A stretch of 15,834 nucleotides of DNA. It comes from MVRV01 sp964646755. GTDB taxonomy: Bacteria; Desulfobacterota; Syntrophia; Syntrophales; Smithellaceae. This document shows positions 7,770 to 14,065 of the stretch, piece after piece. Every line of letters starts with the position of its first letter. Position 1 is the stretch's first letter. The position numbers and the translations under genes were made by a program. Below the pieces are notes generated by a model. That model did no database searches. It was not told where the DNA came from and saw nothing but the letters and a program-made list of their open reading frames with translations. The DNA lies in contig CAZYIE010000056.1 of assembly GCA_964646755.1 (NCBI GenBank), positions 1 through 15,834 of the forward strand, read 5' to 3'.

Positions 7770-7905
7770 TTCATTAACCTTTCTTTCATAAAAAAATATT
7801 TCATCATATATTTTGAATGGTGCTATTTGCAGAGCATCGCAGCAGATAAGCGTTCGCTTGCCCTCGTGTAACCTTCAGGTTATCATGTCATTTCAACAGT
7901 CCGCA

Positions 7906-9189
7906 TTATTCGCTCCTCGACTGATCAGGAAAAATCACCAAAACCTCTTTTATCGATTTTTGATCAGCATTCTCAATAATAAAATTGATTCCTTCGTAAT
8001 CAATTTTTTCTTTTCTTTGGGGAACCTTTCCTAACATGTTCATCAGGAAACCGCCTAAAGTTTCATAATTGCCTGCCGGTAATTTCCTAGGTAAAACTTG
8101 ATCCAGTTCATCGATACCCATGCGTCCACTGACCAGATATTTGCCGGGTGCGATTTTCTTGTATAATTTTTCACCGGCAGTGTATTCATCATCAATATTA
8201 CCGATAATTTCTTCTCCTATATCTTCACTGGTTACAATGCCGACGGCCCCTCCATATTCATCAACGACAACGGCCATATGCTCTCGCTTTTTCTGCATAT
8301 CCACCAGGAGTTCTTTGGCTTTCTTTGTTTCCGGCACATAGAGTACCTTCGTCTGTAGAATGGATTCGATCGTTTTATCTGCCGCAGGCATTGCCAATTC
8401 ATCCTTCTTCTTATGCAAAGCTTCCAGTAAATCAAAATAGTGAAGAATACCAACTATATTAAATATCTGGCCGGAATAAACCGGTATCCGCAAATATTTT
8501 TTGCTGGCCACAAGTCGGGCGGCATCTGTAATTTTTGTCGTAATCGGCAACGCCGTCATTGCGGATATGGGAATCATTATTTCATCTGCCGTAATTTCCG
8601 AGAAATCAAATACCCGGCTGACCATTTCTCTTTCTGTTTTTAAAATATCGCTGCCCTGAGTCTTCGCTCCCAGAATAAACCTTAAGCCCTCCTTTGTGAT
8701 GTAAGAAGGATTACTTACCTTCTGGCCGGTCGAAAATTTTACCGTCCCTTTGGATACTGCGGCAATAACATAGGCAGCCGGATAAAAAATCACCGAAGAT
8801 ATCCGGATAAAAAACGCCAATTTCATGGCCATTGTCTCTGCATAGTGTTGAAAAATACTGCGGGCAATAATCATGACCAACAAGGTCGGTATGATAATGA
8901 GAAGTGATAGTTGTTCGCCATACACTGGTCCGAAGAAAGATAAAAAAAGTCCTGTAGCCAGAGTAGTGCTGGTGACAATGGCCATATTGGTACCGATTAT
9001 CGTTGTCGAGATAAACCACTCCGGCTTTTCCATCAGATTGAGAGCATGTTTTGCGGAAGCCGAACCACGACGCGCAAAGAATCGAATCTTGTTGATATCA
9101 GAAGAAATCAAAGCTATTTCGCCACCGGAATAAAGAGCTTCCAGAATGAGGCAAATAAAAATAATGGCTATAATTAAATAGATGCTCAT
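7906..9189 (-). CDS. CNNM/CorC-type membrane protein with CBS domains, second of a tandem pair
   Basis: A 427-residue protein with three parts: an N-terminal CNNM (DUF21) domain with several membrane helices (MSIYLIIAIIFICLILEALYSGGE onwards to about 165), a CBS pair (about 200-330, with DEIMIPISAMTALP and VVDEYGGAVGIVTSEDI), and a C-terminal CorC_HlyC domain (YLVSGRMGIDELDQVLP, YETLGGFLMN). Such proteins are linked to Mg2+/Co2+ efflux or cation homeostasis; the older name hemolysin is misleading. Its ATG overlaps the stop of the upstream paralogue as ATGA, so the two are translationally coupled. The two share architecture but are clearly diverged, so this is an old duplication or a heteromeric pair. 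Substrate unknown. Confidence 0.9.
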   Translation of the reverse strand: MSIYLIIAIIFICLILEALYSGGEIALISSDINKIRFFARRGSASAKHALNLMEKPEWFISTTIIGTNMAIVTSTTLATGLFLSFFGPVYGEQLSLLIIIPTLLVMIIARSIFQHYAETMAMKLAFFIRISSVIFYPAAYVIAAVSKGTVKFSTGQKVSNPSYITKEGLRFILGAKTQGSDILKTEREMVSRVFDFSEITADEIMIPISAMTALPITTKITDAARLVASKKYLRIPVYSGQIFNIVGILHYFDLLEALHKKKDELAMPAADKTIESILQTKVLYVPETKKAKELLVDMQKKREHMAVVVDEYGGAVGIVTSEDIGEEIIGNIDDEYTAGEKLYKKIAPGKYLVSGRMGIDELDQVLPRKLPAGNYETLGGFLMNMLGKVPQRKEKIDYEGINFIIENADQKSIKEVLVIFPDQSRSE

Positions 9190-10451
9190 ATGTCTTTAAT
9201 CTGCTCCAAAGCCCGTTTGACCATTATTTTCAATATCCTCGCCCTGCCCACATTTTCTATCCGAAACGTAAAGCCATTATAGCTGTATTCTTCACCTTTA
9301 GCCGGCAGATTACCGAATAAATGCAAAACAAACCCGCCAATAGTATCAAATTCATCCTCGGGTAATTGAGCCTGCATTATTGTATTAAACTGTTCCAGCG
9401 GCAATTTGCCGGGCACAACTATTGTATTTTCATCTATTCTTTCGCAACCGTTTTGGAGATTATGGAAATCCGTCAGTTCCTCTTCAAATAAATGTTCCAG
9501 AATATCTTCGAGCGTAACCAAACCGGACACACCGCCATATTCATCTACAATGACGGCAATTTGCATGCGGTTTTCCCGAAAATCATGTAAAAGCCCGTTG
9601 ATAGTTTTTCCTTCAGGAACGAAATACGGTTTCTTCAGCAGTTTTTCTACACTATCCGGCTTTTTTTCTTGTAAGGCAGCATTAAGCAAGTCGCGGGCAT
9701 AAAGAATTCCGGTTATGTCATCGCGATCACCGGCATAAAAAGGTACCCGTTCGTGCCGCGCCTGGACTACTTCGGCGGCGACTTCTTCCACCGTCATGGT
9801 CACGGAAAGGCAAAACATATCCACCCGGGGCACCATAATATCGGTTACCGGCTTGTCTCCCAGTTCAAAGATTCTATTGATCAGCTCTTTTTGTGATTCT
9901 TCAACGACACCTTCTCGGCTTCCTGCATCTATTAGTGTTTTAAAATCATCTTCCATTATCGGCTCGGCAGTGCGGAACTTACCTTGGCTGTAACGATTGA
10001 GGACAAAATCGGATAATTTTTCCAAACCAACGACAAAGGGGAATTCCAGACGGGAGAAAAAAGCCAGCAGAGGAGAAACTGCAGAAGATATTTGCAGAGG
10101 ATAGGTCACACCGAACGTTTTGGGGACTGATTCACCGGCAATAAGGAGAAACACACTGGTTATAATAATAGCCAGCCATTGACCATTAACTCCGAAAAGA
10201 CCGATAAAAAAAGCCGCCGACAGAATTGATATGCCGATATTAACCGCTTCATTGCCCACGACAATGGTAATTAAAAGACGGCGCCGGTTTTCCAATAATT
10301 CGCTGACAAAGTGCAAAAACGGGTAACGATCCAATTTCATCTTGTGAAGATGCAAATCTGTCAGAGAAAATAAAGCAGCTTCCGCGGAAGAGAAAAAGCC
10401 GGAGAGTAAAAATAGTATAAAAATTATGGTTAACTGTAGTGATATATCCAA
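9186..10451 (-). CDS. CNNM/CorC-type membrane protein with CBS domains, first of a tandem pair
   Basis: 421 residues with the same plan as its neighbour: CNNM membrane domain (LTIIFILFLLSGFFSSAEAALFSL at the N-terminus; further helices to about 150, including the conserved GESVPKTFG), a CBS pair (about 200-330; VTDIMVPRVDMFCL, VIVDEYGGVSGLVTLEDILEHL), and a CorC_HlyC C-terminus (TIVVPGKLPLEQFNTIM, DTIGGFVLHLFG). Small-residue and acidic positions typical of the family (SSAEAA, GNEAVN) are kept. The first membrane helix begins right after TTG 10451, so this rare start is chosen; AGGA lies 11 bases upstream. It heads the minus-strand run and is divergent from purD. Likely cation transport; substrate cannot be read from the sequence. 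Confidence 0.9.
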   Translation of the reverse strand: MDISLQLTIIFILFLLSGFFSSAEAALFSLTDLHLHKMKLDRYPFLHFVSELLENRRRLLITIVVGNEAVNIGISILSAAFFIGLFGVNGQWLAIIITSVFLLIAGESVPKTFGVTYPLQISSAVSPLLAFFSRLEFPFVVGLEKLSDFVLNRYSQGKFRTAEPIMEDDFKTLIDAGSREGVVEESQKELINRIFELGDKPVTDIMVPRVDMFCLSVTMTVEEVAAEVVQARHERVPFYAGDRDDITGILYARDLLNAALQEKKPDSVEKLLKKPYFVPEGKTINGLLHDFRENRMQIAVIVDEYGGVSGLVTLEDILEHLFEEELTDFHNLQNGCERIDENTIVVPGKLPLEQFNTIMQAQLPEDEFDTIGGFVLHLFGNLPAKGEEYSYNGFTFRIENVGRARILKIMVKRALEQIKDI

Positions 10452-10552
10452 AATATCAACAATCCTATTTGTTTTATGTATTGTAATCTAGCAGATTGGG
10501 GCGCAAAAAGACAAATACTTTTAAGAGAGGTATAAAGTATTGCTGCTAATAA

Positions 10553-10581
10553 TTGACTTGGAATGACTTTTCCGTTATTTA
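10553..10581 (+). promoter_or_regulatory. purD promoter candidate
   Basis: TTGACT (10553-10558), a 17-base spacer, then TATTTA (10576-10581), about 25 bases before the ribosome site. The -35 is good and the -10 weak. No purine-repressor palindrome or riboswitch was recognised in the 160-base divergent region. Confidence 0.45.
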
Positions 10582-10611
10582 CACCGGCAGACTACATTTG
10601 GAGATGGAAAA

Positions 10612-11940
10612 ATGCCTAACATACTTTTAGTGGGAAACGGTGCTCGCGAGCATGCTATAGCCGAAGCGATCAGGCGATCAAAAGAAGCTCCGCTTTTATT
10701 CTCTTATATGAAAGCAAACAATCCCGGAATAGCATCGTTATCGACGAAAACAAAGATTGGCAGTTATTCCGATCTGGCAGGAATTATTAACTTTGCTGAG
10801 GAAAATAAAGTTGCCTTTGCCGTCATCGGACCGGAAGATCCGCTGGGAAACGGCGTTGTTGACGCACTTGCTTCATCCGGCATTCCCGCCGTCGGCCCCA
10901 ACAAAAGTCTGGCGCGTCTGGAAACCTCCAAGTCATTTACCCGCAATCTGGTCAGCAAATACAACATTCCCGGCAATCCGCAGTATAAAGTCTTCACGGC
11001 GATAGATGGCGTAAATGATTTTTTGAATTCGCTCGACGGCATTGTCCTGAAACCGGATGGATTAACCGGCGGAAAAGGCGTACTGGTGCAGGGCGATCAC
11101 TTCGCCACCAAAGAAGAAGCATTAACTTTATGCAACCAGATACTGGCTGAAAGCGGCTCGCTGATTGTCGAAGAAAAATTCGATGGCGAGGAATTTTCAT
11201 TGCAATGCCTGTGCGACGGCAAGACGGTTGTCGGCACGCCTCTGGTACAGGACCATAAACGACGCTTTGACGGAGACCGCGGCCCCAACACGGGCGGCAT
11301 GGGCTCTTATTCCCTTCCCGACCATTCCATGCCGTTTTTAAAGCCGTCGGATATTGAGGAAGGCCTGGAAATCACACGCCAGGTAGCAGCGGCGCTGCTT
11401 GCAGAAACAGGCAGCCCTTACAAAGGCATCATGTACGGTGGCTTCATCGCCACGAAAAACGGTCCAAAGCTTCTGGAATACAATGCCCGTTTTGGCGACC
11501 CGGAAGCAATGAACATTCTGCCGTTATTAAAAACTGATTTTGTGGAGGTCTGCCGCCACATCATTGATGGCACACTGGATAAGTTGAAAATTGAATTTGA
11601 ACAAAAAGCTACTGTCTGTAAATATATTGTTCCCAAAGGCTATGGACTCCCCGCCGATCATCCCGATGCGGCCTCAGAGAAAGCAAAAATTGAAGTGGGC
11701 GATGTCGGAGCCGCCAGACTTTTCTATTCATCGGTCGATAAAAAAGAAGACGGCCTGTATCTGAGTGCATCGCGGGCCATCGGCATCGTGGGCATTGCCG
11801 ATACTCTGGATGAAGCCCGCCTTATTGCCGAAGAGGGCGTCAAAGCCGTAAAAGGCCCTGTGGCCTACCGGGAAGACATCGGCACGGATGCGCTGATCCA
11901 GAAGAGAATTGATCATATGAGGAAGATACGGCAGGAATAG
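10612..11940 (+). CDS. purD: Phosphoribosylamine-glycine ligase, archaeal-like type
   Basis: ATP-grasp ligase for the second step of purine synthesis (phosphoribosylamine + glycine + ATP to GAR). It has 442 residues. Motifs: LLVGNGAREHAIAEA (5-19), AVIGPEDPL (70-78), LKPDGLTGGKGV (146-157), DHKRRFDGDRGPNTGGMG (214-231) and LEYNARFGDPEAMN (288-301). The wording of the N-terminus (SYMKANNPGIASL) and of KYNIPGNPQYKVF resembles archaeal PurD rather than the common bacterial form (which has a PGNAGT stretch); this is recognition, not a tree. ATG 10612 has GGAG 8 bases ahead. The gene is convergent with the ATPase gene, two bases apart (TAG TT CTA). A diverged copy of its last 30 codons lies at 13221-13313. 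Confidence 0.95.
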   Translation: MPNILLVGNGAREHAIAEAIRRSKEAPLLFSYMKANNPGIASLSTKTKIGSYSDLAGIINFAEENKVAFAVIGPEDPLGNGVVDALASSGIPAVGPNKSLARLETSKSFTRNLVSKYNIPGNPQYKVFTAIDGVNDFLNSLDGIVLKPDGLTGGKGVLVQGDHFATKEEALTLCNQILAESGSLIVEEKFDGEEFSLQCLCDGKTVVGTPLVQDHKRRFDGDRGPNTGGMGSYSLPDHSMPFLKPSDIEEGLEITRQVAAALLAETGSPYKGIMYGGFIATKNGPKLLEYNARFGDPEAMNILPLLKTDFVEVCRHIIDGTLDKLKIEFEQKATVCKYIVPKGYGLPADHPDAASEKAKIEVGDVGAARLFYSSVDKKEDGLYLSASRAIGIVGIADTLDEARLIAEEGVKAVKGPVAYREDIGTDALIQKRIDHMRKIRQE

Positions 11941-11942
11941 TT

Positions 11943-13169
11943 CTATTTACCGGGCAATTCAGCCAACCACTGCCAGGCAGGAGCAATCAGTATTTTGTTT
12001 TCTCCATTGGTAATTATACGATACCCATCACCATCCAGAGTCAACTGGATCGCAGGAATTCGCAGATTATTTTGAAATGCAATAAGCGACTTGGCAGGCT
12101 GTGTATCGGATAACTTGGCTTCAATCAGTAAAAACGGTACTCCATCTTTAACCAAAAGGAAGTCCACTTCTCGCTTCTCTTTATCTTTTATGAAATGAAG
12201 AGATAATTCAGCTAGTCCCAGGTCATTCCAAAGTGTCACCACCCGCCAAAGTTCACAAGCTACCATATTTTCAAATTTTGCCGCATCATCCTTAATTCGG
12301 GCATAATCAAAAAGGTAGTATTTTTTTTCTTTTTGGATTGCTCGCGCAATCCGACTGGTCCATGTCGGTATGCTAAATGTCAGATAAAAACGTTCCAAGA
12401 TATCAAGCCAGCTTCTTATCGTGTTATAAGAAACCTTTAGATTTTCCGCAAGGGATGTCGCGGAAATCGGACTGCCGATTTTTGAGGGTAAAAGCGCGTA
12501 GAGTGTTTCAATATCCTGCACGGCTTTGATATCGGTCAGATCACGAATATCTTCCCGGACGAGCTGCCGGGCATAGCTGCTTGACCACCGGCGATATGTC
12601 GTCTGTCGGTTAGAAAGAAAAGGTTCCGGAAACCCGGATAATGAGGAAAGCTGTATCCATATTCCCTCTCTGGCTTTGGAATCCTTCATGGAAACGGCCA
12701 GAGGATCATTTAAAAAATCATCAAAGGTCCGTTTGACGCCACTGAGTTCCGACAGCGTGAATGGGAAGAGATGAAAAAGGTAATAACGGCCGGCCAGAGA
12801 ATCGCCGCCTTTCTGATAAATGTCCAGGCGTCCGCTGCCCGATACTAGAAATTTGAACTCTTCATGAAATTGATCATAGACGCCCTTTAGATAATTTTTC
12901 CAGTCCTTGTATTTATGAATCTCATCAAAAATGATCAGAGGCGCGGATGCATCCTTTCGAACAACATTCGTAAAGAAATCTTTATGCTGAAAAAACTGTG
13001 CCCGGTGATCACCGATATCCCAATTCCAGTAAATACTATTTGTAAATGCGCCCGCAATCAGTTTTGCCAGCGTCGTTTTGCCCGATTGACGAGGACCAGC
13101 AAGAAAAATCATAGACTTTTCCTGTGAGAGTTCCTGCCAGACATGAACATACGTGTGTCTTTTTTCCAT
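11943..13169 (-). CDS. AAA-type ATPase with DUF4143, HTH and PD-(D/E)XK-like C-terminus
   Basis: 408 residues of the COG1373 type (AAA_14 plus DUF4143). Walker A GPRQSGKT (25-32), Walker B LIIFDE (78-83), sensor-like LVSGSGRLD (108-116). A helix-turn-helix-like segment (about 232-262, SATSLAENLKVSYNTIRSWLDILERF) precedes a C-terminal region with REVDFLL...LLIEAKLS (Asp336, Glu350, Lys352), the signature of PD-(D/E)XK nucleases. No cellular role is firmly known for this family, whose genes occur sporadically and appear mobile. ATG 13169 has no ribosome site; a good promoter places the transcript start on the ATG itself, so a leaderless mRNA is likely. The gene lies exactly between the intact purD stop and a remnant purD 3' end, suggesting it arrived as a unit. 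Confidence 0.9.
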   Translation of the reverse strand: MEKRHTYVHVWQELSQEKSMIFLAGPRQSGKTTLAKLIAGAFTNSIYWNWDIGDHRAQFFQHKDFFTNVVRKDASAPLIIFDEIHKYKDWKNYLKGVYDQFHEEFKFLVSGSGRLDIYQKGGDSLAGRYYLFHLFPFTLSELSGVKRTFDDFLNDPLAVSMKDSKAREGIWIQLSSLSGFPEPFLSNRQTTYRRWSSSYARQLVREDIRDLTDIKAVQDIETLYALLPSKIGSPISATSLAENLKVSYNTIRSWLDILERFYLTFSIPTWTSRIARAIQKEKKYYLFDYARIKDDAAKFENMVACELWRVVTLWNDLGLAELSLHFIKDKEKREVDFLLVKDGVPFLLIEAKLSDTQPAKSLIAFQNNLRIPAIQLTLDGDGYRIITNGENKILIAPAWQWLAELPGK

Positions 13170-13171
13170 AT

Positions 13172-13226
13172 GACTATTATTCAGTTAATTGAAAAATAGT
13201 CAAGACTATTTTTCAGTGAGCTGAAA
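13172..13226. repeat. Two palindromic half-modules repeated with a 32-bp period (operator candidate)
   Basis: GACTATT followed by a TTCA...TGAA palindrome occurs twice: 13172-13194 with TTCAGTTAATTGAA (13180-13193), and 13204-13226 with TTCAGTGAGCTGAA (13212-13225). The copies are 32 bp apart, about three helical turns. Between them lies a larger perfect palindrome at 13190-13215 (12-bp arms, 2-base centre). The arrangement overlaps the ATPase promoter and suggests cooperative binding of a dimeric regulator. Confidence 0.7.
13176..13203 (-). promoter_or_regulatory. Promoter of the ATPase gene (leaderless)
   Basis: Minus strand: TTGACT (13203-13198), 16-base spacer, AATAAT (13181-13176), each a 5/6 match. 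The expected start, 7 bases downstream, is 13169, the A of the ATG. The spacer is occupied by a palindrome, so an operator here would block polymerase. Confidence 0.6.
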
Positions 13227-13313
13227 GGACCGGTTGCCTTTCGCAAGGATATCGGCACGGATACTCTCATCCGGAAGCGGATTGAACATATGAAGAAGGT
13301 ACGGAAATCATAG
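13221..13313 (+). pseudogene. purD: purD 3'-end remnant (last 30 codons and stop)
   Basis: Read in frame this gives LKGPVAFRKDIGTDTLIRKR and IEHMKKVRKS before a TAG. The intact purD ends VKGPVAYREDIGTDALIQKR and IDHMRKIRQE. By hand count 20 of 30 residues and 69 of 93 bases agree, with many synonymous changes. It is therefore a separate purD allele, not a fresh duplication. Similarity stops abruptly at its 5' side, inside the palindrome upstream of the ATPase promoter. There is no start codon or other part of a second purD in the window. Confidence 0.88.
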
Positions 13314-13346
13314 GACAAGGGGTTGCAACCCCTTGTTGTCCTATGA
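13308..13346. terminator. Long hairpin at the end of the purD remnant
   Basis: TCATAGGACAA-GGGGTTG and its complement form a stem of about 18 bp with a 3-base bulge. The TAG of the purD remnant is inside the left arm. No good T-run follows on the plus strand (TTGTCCTTAAGC), so it is either the original purD terminator or mRNA 3' protection structure, or a palindromic repeat. The intact purD lacks such a hairpin at its own stop. Confidence 0.55.
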
Positions 13347-13480
13347 TTGTCCTTAAGCTAGTGTGCGAGTGCAACTCTTCGGGCAGAATTGTGTGAAAAA
13401 GCCGTTTTCATGACTTTTGATTTCATCTCTGTATTATTCAATGATATTTTGAATTTCGGCTAATTAATTGTTGTTGACCT
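13314..13480. other. Gene-free stretch after the purD remnant
   Basis: After the hairpin there is only AT-rich sequence leading to the end of the PNPOx-like gene. A weak inverted repeat (TGAAAA/TTTTTCA near 13393-13410) could be a terminator for the minus-strand gene. Nothing else is recognised. Confidence 0.4.
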
Positions 13481-13885
13481 CTAAAAAAGCGGTAGATTCT
13501 GCGGGGCTTGAGTAAATGAAAACAACGTCGCCTGGGCATCAACGAAATAGAAGGTGATAATAGTCTCGTCATCAGCACCCTTGGGATAGATATTCAGCAC
13601 TTCTGGTGCTTCGACAAATACCTGAACCTTCGATTCCCTACTCGCATCAAAGGCGACTTTCCCCCGGACCCTCAACCAGGTGCCATCTGTACCCATGGCA
13701 GAAATCTCGATATCGGGACTTTTAGCCATCTGCTTGCAAACATCCTTGGTAGTATTGGTACACATGTAGAGCGCATTGTTCCTCTTCATGACAAACCCGA
13801 AAGGCCGCACTCTTCCTTTACCGTTCTCTACCGTCGCAATGAAAAATACAGTATTTGCCTTCAGATATTCATATGCAGTACTCAT
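13481..13885 (-). CDS. Pyridoxamine 5'-phosphate oxidase-like flavin-binding protein
   Basis: 134 residues in a single split-barrel domain of the PNPOx-like superfamily: MSTAYEYLKANTVFFIATVE, GRVRPFGFVMKRNNALYMCT, and KDVCKQMAKSPDIEISAMG later. Relatives bind FMN or F420 and include general-stress proteins and uncharacterised reductases; it is too small to be the true PdxH. The frame is open to GTG 13948, but ATG 13885 has AGGGG five bases ahead, and similarity to the family begins there, so this start is chosen. It lies downstream of the AICAR transformylase on the same strand but 180 bases away, with a repeat between, and is probably an independent gene. No specific substrate can be assigned. 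Confidence 0.8.
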   Translation of the reverse strand: MSTAYEYLKANTVFFIATVENGKGRVRPFGFVMKRNNALYMCTNTTKDVCKQMAKSPDIEISAMGTDGTWLRVRGKVAFDASRESKVQVFVEAPEVLNIYPKGADDETIITFYFVDAQATLFSFTQAPQNLPLF

Positions 13886-13926
13886 AATAACCCCTATTAA
13901 GCTCTCTTTGGATCTGTTGAATTTTC

Positions 13927-13981
13927 CTGGATTCACTCTGAAGGGCACAAGCCGGATCGCGTTCTGCGCGTCCGGAATGAC
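13927..13981. repeat. Degenerate interspersed palindromic repeat
   Basis: CTGGATTC (13927-13934) and GAATGAC (13975-13981) enclose a hairpin CCGGA-t-CGCG/CGCG-TCCGG (13952-13975). The pattern CTGGATTC-CGG...CCG-GAATGAC is that of repeats widespread in Deltaproteobacteria and other genomes. Here 17 extra bases (13935-13951) sit between the left end and the hairpin, so the copy looks interrupted or decayed. Confidence 0.5.
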
Positions 13982-14065
13982 GCTTCACAAGTAACGAACG
14001 ACGCACCACTTTCAGGTGGCTTCCTTTCCTAACAGCCCTCAGCCTAAAACGCTTCGGCCTAATTT

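Noticed and set aside
7849..7883. Two short palindromes (AAGCG-TT-CGCTT and TAACCT-TC-AGGTTA) between glmU-like and CorC-like genes
   Set aside because: Stems are short and no T-run follows, so neither a terminator nor an operator can be supported.
13393..13410. Possible intrinsic terminator after the PNPOx-like gene
   Set aside because: Only a 6-bp A/T-rich stem; too weak for a separate feature call.
13886..13948. N-terminal extension of the PNPOx-like protein (MPFRVNPGKFNRSK)
   Set aside because: It reads into the dispersed repeat, and ATG 13885 with AGGGG upstream begins the family-like sequence.
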